The notes under the pieces were generated by a model, which saw only the letters and a list, made by a program, of their open reading frames with translations, searched no databases and was not told the origin of the DNA. From Amoebophrya sp. A120 (lineage: Eukaryota > Sar > Dinophyceae > Syndiniales > Amoebophryaceae), in contig CAJINV010000001.1 in NCBI GenBank assembly GCA_905178155.1, forward strand, positions 7,776,579 to 7,840,578: 64,000 nucleotides of DNA. The letters are read 5' to 3'. This document shows, piece by piece, positions 35,207 through 44,829 of the stretch; within the stretch, counting starts at the first letter, position 1, and each line of letters begins with the position of its first letter. The position numbers and the translations under genes were made by a program.

Positions 35207-38153
35207 GGTGATGTTTCTGGATCTCAATCTGTTCCAATTTGCTGGATAATTTGCGTTGTGGATAAATTGATTCTAGTGCGAAAAAAATGAGTTACGGGGG
35301 GCGTGCGACGACCTTGACCTTCATGATAATTGAAATTTTCTGTCAAAAACAAAAAAAAATGTCTGTCAAATACTTAAAAGCCTTAAATGAGTTTGAATCT
35401 CGATCAACTTTCAAGTATTGATTCTTATGCTCACCTACACGAAGTGTCGAAAAATTGTTGACGATGTTGTGATTTCCGAAAGCAGTAGTTGTGACGACAA
35501 CTTTGTACGATTCATCTATACCGCCTTGGACAGTTCAACTTGTACGATTCAACATTATGAGTACGATTCATGATTTTGACGATGACAACAGGACGACAAC
35601 GTGTGCAGCACATTTCTTATGATATCCAGTGAGCGCCGTTGTCGAGCACTAGGCAACTACAACTGTGCCTGCTTGGAAAAGTCTCGAACACGCGAAAACG
35701 TGCTGGCACAAACGCAAATGACACACAAAAGGAGAAGCACCCTATCTGTGGCGCTTTTGTTCACTGTTGACATCATGAGCAGGTGGTCAATTTTCCACAA
35801 CATACATTTACGAGGCGAGGTGTATGTTCCATTTCTACTGTGTAAACAAAAGCAGCTACAATCGTGAAAATTAAATCGACACAATCGGGTCAGTCGCATA
35901 GTTTGTAAATGTCGTGATCATAATCGACGTAGTGTAGAACACCGGCAAACCAGCTGCTAGAAGCAACAGCAAGTGAGGTGAGAATGAGATACACGTAAAG
36001 GAAAGAGAAGGCTAGCCAGCTTGGTTTGGAGTGCCGTTCAATCAATGTGAGCCTGACGTCAGAGAGTAGCTGAAGATCTAGCTGATTGAAAGTTCAAGAA
36101 TATTCCGCCTTGCGAATAGAACCTTCGTCAGACGACGAGACTTCGAATTGATGCCTAACACCCTCCAGCTGTCAGATCTCACCTGCTGCTCTAGCACTCC
36201 ATCTAGCTTTGTCTGAAAAAACGGAGACGAACGCAGCAGCCTACGAAAAAATAGGCTCCGACGGCCGATGTGCAGCAAGGAAGGCACTCACAAGCGAGAA
36301 AGAAAACGGTCGGGAGGTTTCTGGGAAGCGAAAGATTGATGACCAACTGGTATTTAGAAGTAGTAGAAATAAAGCAAACACAAGCTATGTATGCACATTT
36401 TTAAGGGAATAACGGTATACACAAATACAGTAAATGAAGAAGATACAATTAAAATGGTACCGATGCTGCGTCGAAGAAAATGAAAAGAGTACAAACTTCT
36501 TGTGAAAACAGAACCACACAATTGCAGAATATTTCTATTCGACGAAGAAAAACAGAACGCTGATCAGCTCTAGGTTGCAGGGAATCTAAAATTAGTGCAT
36601 AAAATCGCCGACGAGCACGAGAAATCAGGAGATTTCGTTCCCGTCATCATTTTTTATAGCTGTTACAGCTCGTTCCATAGAAAATTTCATGATGTGTAGT
36701 TCCATTTCAAGAAGCTCATGCCTGCCACGTATTGCTGATCTCGATCCAGCCTTTTGATATCGTAAGGCGGCTGCTCGGTCCCACCTGGCTTCAGTTCATG
36801 ATATTCGTTATCCCAATTTTGCCTGCAGCGCTGCGAACTGGTGTTTGTAGCCGAACCGAAGCCGAGCATTCATACTTGGGAAAAAATGCAATCAATCAGT
36901 CACTTCAGTTAAGTCTGGCATCATCTCACAGATGGCGACAAAACAAACTGTAGACATTTCTTGATCTGCTCCTACTCCTAGCGATAGCTGCATTAGTTAA
37001 CTGCTGACGATGACAGGGGCGGTTCTGCACATGGCATGCTTCCTGCATCTTTTTAGCGTGATTGCTTACGGTTATCTGTCCGTATCTCGTCTTAGCGTTG
37101 TAACTGCTACTTCCAGCGGACAGCAAGATTTCCAGCTGACCTTGGCACTAAATGATCATAGAGCGCCACATATCGCGTTTGCGATCGACACTTCTAGCTT
37201 GACCACCGTCTGGTCTTGCAGCCGAGGTTTGGTATGAAAAACGAACATTTCTGCCAGGTGAAGACGGACTAAGTAAATCAGCTCAAATTTTTCGCTATGT
37301 GTAACTTATAGTGTACAAGGGGGATGAGAACGGTAGTTCAAGTAGTACTCTACCGGTAAAAATTCAGGTGGTCAAAAACTGACGAATAATTCAGATTGCT
37401 TTTAACTCTGTATTCTTGAGAAGGGGTCGAAGAAGAGCACGGGGAGTACTTATTTATCACGTTCTTGCCGCATATTTTTAATTCCGCAGGGTATAGAAAA
37501 CGCTCTCGGTAATTCATTGTGTCGCTTTAAAGTGATTCGCCCTTTGCGAACTGTAGCGTTCGACAAAATAAACGATCGGTAGGATAATACATAGTATCCG
37601 GAAATAAATGAATCATCAATGCGGTTTTATATTCTCAAAAAAGTCATCTACTAGCAGGAGAACCAGAGTAAGTACTTAAGCCCTTCGGCCGACATCCGCA
37701 CTTTTGAATCAACCCCGAAGGTAGCCTGGAGCCATCGATCGCGAGCCGAAGCGGTTGCAGTCTTACGTAAAATTTCGATTCTCTGTCATTATACTCATAG
37801 TCGTAGCGACGGTTGTGTGGATGGACTCAAGCACAGCACTTGTGTACCGCAAGGTAGACACGGCTGCTTTTGATGCGGGTCCGGGCGCCCCCTGGAGGGT
37901 CCGAAGAGCTTCTTCTACAGCTCACGCGAGAAGATCATGCCTAAACCAGTAACAAGTACGAATAATCAATGAGGAATTTAATACATTCTTGCAGTATCGA
38001 AAGCATCATAAGTGAAGGGTGGAAAAACGAGAATATCATGTTCATCATGTAGTACTTATTATAGCATATAATTTACGACTACAGGCCAAGAATCTCGGAG
38101 ATCATCGTTGTGAAGATCCATGGGACCACACGGCTTCTGAACAAGCCCACTGT
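35207..38153. other. Long spacer with only weak gene hints
   Basis: Nearly 3 kb of AT-rich sequence lies between the low-complexity gene and the transporter/DUF192 gene. Apart from a tentative plus-strand exon at 37010-37231 and a short frame with one hydrophobic segment near 37770-37950, I see no coding signal, introner, tRNA or tandem repeat. Confidence 0.45.
37010..37231 (+). CDS. Tentative first exon of a plus-strand gene, faintly aspartic-protease-like
   Basis: ATG 37010 opens a frame with a hydrophobic lead (LHMACFLHLFSVIAYGYL), then DFQLTLALND and IAFAIDTSSLTTVWSCS, ending before GTATGA, a possible donor. The second part resembles the start of pepsin-type proteases (a beta strand, then D-T-G-S-S-x-x-x-W), but the motif glycine is replaced by serine. 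A possible next exon at 37490-37578 (GIENALGNSLCRFKV) keeps the frame. It would be the only plus-strand gene in the window, which argues against it. It may be chance. Confidence 0.2.
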
Positions 38154-40068
38154 TCATGCACGGGGCATGCCGTCACCACCTGTGCCTGGAGTTGGAGTTG
38201 GAGGTGGACATGGGCGTGGAGACTCGGAGTCCGCCCTCCTGAACGCACCATCTTCGGCGTTGCTTCCCGGGCTTAGTCCACCCCGTGCCGCTGCCACTTG
38301 TTCCCCCTCAGCGGTATCCGCAAAAGGAGCGGCAGCCCCGTCTCCTTGAGGTCTCATGCCGCGAACTTCCGGGGACGATGGCGGCTGCTGGTCTTGCCGC
38401 TCGTCGGAACCGCGACCTGCGTGTAATCGTGGTTGCACTTGATCCCGCTGCAGCTGCCCCGCCTCGCCGAGCGACTCGGGTGCGCGACTGTCATGGAGAC
38501 CGCCTGCGCCGTCGGGAGCACCACTTAAGGTACCATTATTCCCGCCTGGAAGCTGCATAGGCGGGCCAGCCGGACTGCTAGAATTGCTACTGATTCCGCT
38601 TCCCGCCCCGCTGCCGGGAGCAGTTGTGGAGGAACAGGAATCCGGACAATCGCAGCTCGTGCGGCGCGGCTGGTTTTCCATCTGAGCTTGAACTGCATCA
38701 ACCGCCTGCTGGACCAGTATGTCCTGACTGCTCACCACGTCTCTCCGAAGCGCAGATGCCTTTCCTTCAGCCGAGCCGGCGGGTGTTCTGTCGACGCCTG
38801 GTGCGCCGCCGGCTGGCGTTGCCGGGCTCGGCTTCGCTGTGTGGATGTCGTAAGCCTCGCGCGGGCGCGTGGGAATGCGATCCGATTCTTCAGCCCTTCG
38901 CCGTCCATTTTGGTAGGCGTGCAGAAATCCAGCCGGGTGGACGCCTGCAAACCCGGGGTACTGTCCTCGTGGGTGCTGACCATGATGCAAGGGGTGACCC
39001 ACTGGTCCGGCGGCTTGTCGATTGATAAGGTCCTCCTCGAAGCCACACGACGACTCCTCGTCCCCAGCATCCGCGGCGAGGCCAACTCCAGGTCCGCCTC
39101 CACCTCCTTCACCATGCGGATGGTGTTGATAAATGCCGCGTTGTTCAGATGCCTGCTGCTCCACTTGTGGTAATGGCGCGGGTTCTCGCCGCGGCCGGGG
39201 CGGGGGCGGGCTTCCGCCGCCCGGGGGAGATCCGGGGCCGTACCCGCCCTCCGCTCCCCAGAACAAGTCTTCCTCATCAACTTCCTCCGGGGCTCCGTGA
39301 CGATGTTCGTACTGGATACTGAGTCCGGACACCCGGTGACCTGCTGGCGTAAACAAACAATGCAACGTGCCTGATGAACAGCCGGTTTCAGAATCAAGGA
39401 GCGAGATCGATCTCACCCGCTGCGGGTCGGCAATTGCGACCGCGCTGACATGGACCACCCGACCGGCGTTGTGTAGATCGTGGTTTCCCTGTTGTCCAGC
39501 AGAGTGGAGTATGTATCGCGAGCACGCCCTCTGTCCCTGGCTAATCCGCTGGCTTGCTACGTGGTGCGGGGCAACGTGGTGGCGCAGCTGCGGATCTATT
39601 GCGCTGGCCCTTCCACCCCGCTCTTCGCGAACCGCGTGCCCGTGAGAAAGGCCCCTTGGGGCAGCACTCGCCACTTGCATTTGCTGGTTACCGCTGCGAG
39701 CATCTGGGCCGGCTCCTAGCGCCGGCAGTGACGCGGGTCGCGGAGGGGGTTGGCCGGACCCCTGACCACCCGGAATTCGCTGGCTCGGAGCCGGTGTTGA
39801 AGGTGGTCCCATCGCACCAAGCCTGTCACGGTCACGTTGTGTCGAACCTGAGCCTCCGGACGAGTTATTGCTTCCGCTTCCCGGAGAATCGTCTGTTGCC
39901 GTCGGCGCAGCATGTTGTTGCTGGTCAGGACTGCTCGGGGGTGCAACCAATCCGGTCCGCCCCCCCGGTTCCGTGCCGTTCGGCGATCCTTCCGCGGGTG
40001 CGTCCGAAGGCACCGCCGCCTCTCCTCCACCATCTTCACCTTCACGCTGCTGCTGCTGCTCGGGGCTG
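38154..40068 (-). CDS. Low-complexity Gly/Pro/Gln-rich protein, 5' end unresolved
   Basis: The frame is open from about 40068 to the stop at 38154 (over 630 codons) but has no ATG near its 5' end; an AG at about 40070 suggests an upstream exon. The product is dominated by Gly, Pro, Gln, Ser and His, with acidic islands (EEVDEEDLFWG) and patches such as HPLHHGQHPRGQYPGF. It has no recognisable domain. The DNA is GC-rich, so overlapping frames are also long; 38732-39397 in another minus frame has a more ordinary composition and could be real in part. I prefer this frame because its style matches the neighbour at 40224-41948. Function unknown. Confidence 0.45.
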
Positions 40069-40223
40069 CCTTATGCAAACAGAACTACCTGGCCACGAGC
40101 CGTAACAATGTTTGTGGAACAATGGTCTGGTCTTTCATTTCGCATTCGGTTTCGGATACTATTTATTGAATGTCGTAGCATGATTTATAAACTAGGTACA
40201 TCCACCATGCAAGAAGTTCTTTA

Positions 40224-41948
40224 TTACTCAAGGTGACGACTGATGTGGTCAGGTTTCTCTCTGCGTAGCAATCGGGGATGAAGAAATCCTCCCTGAACTC
40301 CAGGTGCGGCCATCCGCGGGCTTCCGCCGGCTTGAGAAGAGGGTTGAGGACTACCTTGGACACTCGCGGACGGCGGGAGTCCGCCGGGCCACCTTGCCCT
40401 CCCACGTGCCCCAGGAGAAGAGCCGGGTATGGACGGTGGTGCCGCAGGTGTGCTACAGTGATGTGAAAATTGCCTGCCCTCTCCACCCGGGGGGCTTGCC
40501 CCGCCGAACAGGTTCGGGTAGGATCCCAGTTGAAGTCCTGGGTGCGGAACCTGTCCGTGCCAATAGCTCTCTCCGCTACCCGGACCTGCAAAAGCTTGCG
40601 GTCCGCCTGGTGGTTGATAATGCGGCTCTGCAAATAATCCGCCTGCTCCGTCGCTCGGTAATTGGCCTGTGCCGGCGCCACCCTGTGGTCCGGGGCGTAG
40701 AAATCCCGAAGGGTCGGAATGAGACGTACCGTTTCCCGCATGCAAATATGGGGTGCCCGGACCTAGGAGAGCCGGTCCATGTCCCGGCAGAGAACCGGAC
40801 GGATCGTGCGCCGGGTGGCCCCAGTGCGCCGGAGGGGGGCCTGCAGGTCCGCTCGGATGCTGGTGCGGTCCCGCGCCGCCGGCGCCGCCTGCGAGTTGCC
40901 CGGGCACTTGGTGCGGCATGAGACCGCCCCCTACGGGAGTTGGTGGTGGTGCCGGGGGTGGTGCGGCACCTGCGCCACTGCCGGGAGCGACGCCGCTCGT
41001 TCCGCCGCCCGGAGGTGAACCACCTGTGCCGTTCCCGGGTGCTGGTGCTGGGTGTTGTTGGTGTTGCAGTGATGGTCCGCTGGCAGGGCCGCCACCTGGC
41101 GGGCCGCCGCCCGGCTGCCCGCTGACTTGTCCGCCACTTGGTTGGCCGCCGGTTTGTCCGCTACCTGGCTGCCCAACACCGTGTCCGCTACCTGGCTGCC
41201 CAACACTGTGTCCGTTACCTGGCTGCCCAACACCGTGTCCGTTACCTGGCTGCCCAACACCGTGTCCGTTACCTGGCTGCCCAACACCGTGTCCGTTACC
41301 TGGCTGCCCAGCACCGTGTCCGTTACCTGGCTGCCCAGCACCGGGTCCGTTACCGCCGCCTTGCCCGCCGCCCGGCGGTGGTGGTGGAGGAGGGCCGCCA
41401 TTACCACCCCCTGGTGGCTGTGGTGGGGGTGGTCCGCCACCCACCGGGGGCGGTGGTGGGGGTGGTCCGCCACCGGCCACGATCACGGGTGCAGTGGGTC
41501 CAGATGGCGGCACAGGCACAGTAGTGGGTTGTGCTGGATTCAGCCACGGGAACAGGAGCGCCGCGTTTTCGTCTGGTGTGCTATTGGTGTGGTGCTGCAA
41601 CACGGTCCAAGCGATCAGGCACGTGACGACCAGAGACAGGACCACTACAGCCCCTACCAGGAGGCTGTAGCCCGGACCCACCATACTGCTGAAAAATCCG
41701 TCCTTGCCGCACTGCTGGTGCTGCTCGACGGACGTGGTGCGACTGACCGGCCCACCCGTGTGCGGCTCCCGCGGCTGGTCTAGGTCCGCTTGCTGCATCG
41801 CCGCCCCTCCGAAGGACATGCGGTTGAAGTTGGTCCCGCCTCCGCCCGAAAGCGCGTACTCCGCGGGCACGCGGGAGTCAATCAGCAACGCGCGGCTTTC
41901 GGGGATGGCGGGCGGCAAAAAGTCGCCGTACTTGTCTTTCTTGGTCAT
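40224..41948 (-). CDS. Single-pass membrane protein with Gly/Pro-rich repeat ectodomain
   Basis: From ATG 41948 (MTKKDKYGDFLPPAIPE) an N-terminal segment of about 90 polar residues leads to one membrane span (YSLLVGAVVVLSLVVTCLIA, about residues 92-115). This suggests a type II protein with a cytosolic N-terminus. The C-terminal 460 residues are proline/glycine-rich, with poly-Pro runs and eight or so copies of a nonapeptide GQPGNGHGV. Such regions are typical of cell-surface or wall-like proteins; location is inference. The frame remains open upstream of the ATG, with an AG at about 42026 before PQDQAPHVDKF, so an extra 5' exon is likely. The last 150 residues lie in GC-rich sequence where another frame (40163-40741) is also open, so the C-terminus is less sure. 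Confidence 0.65.
   Translation of the reverse strand: MTKKDKYGDFLPPAIPESRALLIDSRVPAEYALSGGGGTNFNRMSFGGAAMQQADLDQPREPHTGGPVSRTTSVEQHQQCGKDGFFSSMVGPGYSLLVGAVVVLSLVVTCLIAWTVLQHHTNSTPDENAALLFPWLNPAQPTTVPVPPSGPTAPVIVAGGGPPPPPPPVGGGPPPPQPPGGGNGGPPPPPPPGGGQGGGNGPGAGQPGNGHGAGQPGNGHGVGQPGNGHGVGQPGNGHGVGQPGNGHSVGQPGSGHGVGQPGSGQTGGQPSGGQVSGQPGGGPPGGGPASGPSLQHQQHPAPAPGNGTGGSPPGGGTSGVAPGSGAGAAPPPAPPPTPVGGGLMPHQVPGQLAGGAGGAGPHQHPSGPAGPPPAHWGHPAHDPSGSLPGHGPALLGPGTPYLHAGNGTSHSDPSGFLRPGPQGGAGTGQLPSDGAGGLFAEPHYQPPGGPQAFAGPGSGESYWHGQVPHPGLQLGSYPNLFGGASPPGGEGRQFSHHCSTPAAPPSIPGSSPGARGRARWPGGLPPSASVQGSPQPSSQAGGSPRMAAPGVQGGFLHPRLLRREKPDHISRHLE
41123..41350. repeat. 27-bp coding minisatellite
   Basis: About eight tandem copies of a 27-bp unit containing CTGCCCAACACCGTGTCCGT encode GQPGNGHGV on the minus strand. 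Central copies are nearly identical and the edge copies diverge (GQPSGGQVS, GQPGSGQTG), the usual pattern of recent unequal exchange. The unit is a multiple of three, so copy-number change keeps the frame. Confidence 0.85.
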
Positions 41949-42303
41949 GCCAGTGAAACTGTCCTCGTCCTGCGCTGCCAATGCTGCTGCGTCGTCGTAG
42001 TCGTTGTAAAACTTATCTACATGCGGTGCCTGGTCCTGTGGTTATCATCAAAATTAATTTTCGCGAGGGCGAGTAGAGTTAAATAATATCACGGATCGGA
42101 TCCGGGACGGGGTCCAGCATGAGCGTACACGACACGAACGATCATTCATCCATGAAATTGAAAAATTATGGATGGTGGTGAGAAGTGAAACACACAAGCG
42201 CGGCGATTCTCAAGTTTGACAGTAATGTCCATGCACGAATAATCGGATGTAGATCTTTGCCTCTATCGTCAAGACATAGAAGAAGTGCTTAGGAACGATC
42301 CAT
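41949..42303. other. Spacer upstream of the membrane protein
   Basis: Positions 41949-42026 are open in frame and probably coding through a splice at CCACAG near 42026. The rest, to the stop at 42304, is AT-rich without features. Confidence 0.4.
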
Positions 42304-44694
42304 CTATACTCTCGACAGCCGGGGCACGAACGCCGAGTGCGACGGCCGCATGTTGGGGGCACCGCTACTCTTGGCGCGGGTTTGCTGTGCGGAGCCGCTG
42401 TTGCTGCCTGTGGGTCCCCCGGGCTTGCGCGTTAGACAAACCGACTTCGCGCGCTGGCGGCCATCGGCATCACTGTCGGAATCGAGCGGTTGCTGGTCCA
42501 TGTTGCCGAGTTGCTGAAAACGCGACCGCGCGTGCACTCGTTTGTTGGACGAGAAAGCCGGGTGGGGAACGGGCAGAGGGGGATCCCCTGAGGCACGAAT
42601 GATTTTGGCCCGATGCATCCGGTGCTGGCTGGTGTTTCGCTTCGGCGGACCCGGAGGACCCCCAGGGCCTCCGAAGTTATACTGGTTTTTGTTGTTGTGA
42701 AACTGCTCGCGCCGCCTGCTGTGATTGCGTTCCCGCTCCTGTTGCTGCTCACACTGCTGCTTCTGCATCCCCTCCCTGTTTATTTGTGATGAAAAAACAT
42801 TCCTTTTTGATGTTAAAGTGCAGGAATAAAAGATGCGAACCAACTATCTCCCTCTGGCCGCAAGCACATCATTGTCATCGCCATCTTCGTCTACGCAGAT
42901 AAAAAGTCGGGACAACGAAACAAAGCGTATCACTTGTTCCTGCCAAAAGTAGAGTAGATACTTACCACCACGCGTCACCCTGGTGTGGTCCATGCTGCGG
43001 AAGGTTTGCCGGGTACTCGCAGGGGGTCATTTGACTTTGCGTGCTCGTGGGACTGTTTTTGTTTGTCTGCAGCGGAAGCGGACTTTTCGTCGGGGGTGGC
43101 GGCCCAGTCTGGGCGGGGAAAAACCTTTGAATTGATGTTCGTTGCATGTTGAAAAGTTGTTTTGCCACAATATCAACAAGGTTGTGACCACATCGAAATC
43201 CACACATCGACAAGATCGATGACGACAGTAATTCCTTCCACATCGACAAGATCGATGAGGATGACAGTCATCTTCATTTCTACAAAACAACCTTCGCCGC
43301 GCGGTCAGAAAAAAGCATAGCCTTCATAGTATGTATGTACCTGTCAGGTGTTTGCGAGATCCGTTGGTGGTGCTGGGGCCCACCCACGGCGTCTTCGGTA
43401 TCGTGAGAAAAAGCTGAATTAGTCTCAACTTGTGATGCACAACTTCCTTCAGACAGTTTTTCTTTTTTGAGATGCTGATGCTCGGAATGCGAGAATAAAG
43501 TCGTTCGTCATAGGTGTTTTCCTTTGGGTGTGACACACCACAGGTTTTCCGCGTCATGCGGCCGAGGAAGCTTTGCTTGCTGAGTCTGCAAAGATTTTGA
43601 GACTAAAACAGTTTTTTCTTGCGATATTCGGGAAGTGGCGGCGACTGTCCGCTGTCCGCATGCCGTTGCCCAGAACCAGGAGAACGGCACGACCGTGTCG
43701 TCCGGTCGGCGCCAGAACTGTGAATGCCATCCGTGCCAGAGACCTGTAGTTCGAACGAGAATTTGAATTGCCCAAAGCTCTTGCTCGTCAAACGAAAATC
43801 ATGTAAATCCAAATGCAAAACTCAAATCGCGGGGTCGTAAACTTTTTCAGCGACTGGCGTCAAAATAAAGCCAGCGACGAGATATATATCTCATCTTTTC
43901 TTTATTATACTGCTCGTCCAACATTTTTCTTACCCGTTGCGCACCGCCGAGATCCGATCCAACAGGGAGATGAATGTCCGGGCTAAATTTGTTCTGCGAC
44001 GCGAATTTGGGAAACGTGATTTCTGACTGCTTCTGGGTTCTCTTCGCCAACGGGGCTCCGGACGACACCGGGTGTAGCGACTGCGTGCTGTGAACAAAAA
44101 TTTATGGAACTAGAACTTTCAAGAGAATCCGCGCAACCGGTATAGTACGGAAAAATCTCATTTATATTGCAATTCTCGCGCAGTGAAAATGTGGACATGG
44201 CTGTCTGCTGTTAGCACCTGCGGTGCGCACGAGCTGCTGATAGATTGAACCAAAGATTGATGGTTTTGCGCCTTTTCTCAGGCAAACAAAAGATGAAAGA
44301 TCTACACTTACAAATTCGAGAAGCATCCTCCATTCGGCGTGCCAGTTGGAATAGGCAAGATCCCAGATTGCAGCGGCAGACCCAGACCCGGCAGGACTGG
44401 GGCCTCTTGAGCAACGGGAGTGGTGATGTTGAGCGGGCTGGCGTTTTGGGCCGGGAGCGCAGGGAAGGCGGTGTTGCCGGTGGATTTGGGCGGCTGCTCC
44501 TGAAAGAAGAACTCTGGCGCGCCTCCGCCTGCTCCATGTGGAGCCACCGGCTCTTCCGGCAACTCAAGCAGCTCCGGCATCTTCGCAATGTTCTTCCGCT
44601 TTCGATGTCCTCGCTCGGGGGCTACCAGTGTTGCAGCTTTCGTCTTGGATGATAGTGATTTCTTTTCCGGCCATATTTCGACTTCGCGAAAAAA
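42304..44694 (-). CDS. Disordered proline-rich protein, at least six exons, 5' end unresolved
   Basis: Phase-consistent exons are about 44312-44694, 43934-44087, 43627-43743, 43341-43393, 42966-43124 and 42304-42775, with GT-AG introns plus one introner. Joins checked: N-F|T-Q-S-L, G-G-A-Q-R|V-S-G-T, P-L-P-E|D-A-V-G, T-P-D-R|F-F-P-A and D-A-W|E-G-M-Q. The product has no globular domain. It includes PELLELPEEPVAPHG, GPPPPTKSPLPLQTN, a Gln/Glu/Arg patch (KQQCEQQQERERNHSRRR), GGPGGPPGPPKR and an acidic SDSDADG. The start may be the ATG at 44804 through a further splice, but that frame is offset. Function unknown; the RNA-binding-like Arg/Gly/Pro composition is only suggestive. Confidence 0.6.
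43399..43626. mobile_element. Introner element, family B (228 bp), diverged ends
   Basis: Ends TATCGTGAGAAAAAGCTG and CAGTTTTTTCTTGCGATA are family B-like, with an inner arm TTAGTCTCAA in place of TTCACTGTG. The 5-bp direct repeat TTCGG is at 43394-43398 and 43627-43631. Excision keeps the frame (P-L-P-E-D-A-V-G). An internal GTGTTTTCCTTTGGGTG matches the conserved middle of the other family B copies. Confidence 0.83.
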
Positions 44695-44829
44695 ACTTCG
44701 CAATTCATTTTTTCACCGTTGATGACTTGTTTTGCGGCTGCCACGGTGCACAGGCAACTACACCACTCCTGCTGCATTTTCCTTGTCCAGTTTATTTCCG
44801 ACATCGGCTAAGAGTTCTTGATTGCAAAT

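Noticed and set aside
38732-39397. Alternative minus frame inside the low-complexity gene
   Set aside because: Composition is more ordinary, but there is no start, no splice signal and no domain. Kept only as a caution in the main entry.
40163-40741. Alternative minus frame under the Gly/Pro-rich membrane protein
   Set aside because: It reads less repetitively than the chosen frame and ends in plausible-looking residues. The N-terminal span and the 27-bp repeat fix the other frame, and no splice that would switch frames was found.
41123-41350. CRISPR-like periodicity
   Set aside because: Units are directly adjacent with no spacers, lie in a coding frame, and the genome is eukaryotic.
40753-41783. 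Long plus-strand frames opposite the Gly/Pro-rich gene
   Set aside because: They are shadows of a GC-rich repeat; their Cys/Pro or Trp/Leu repeats are antisense readings of GQPGNGHGV.
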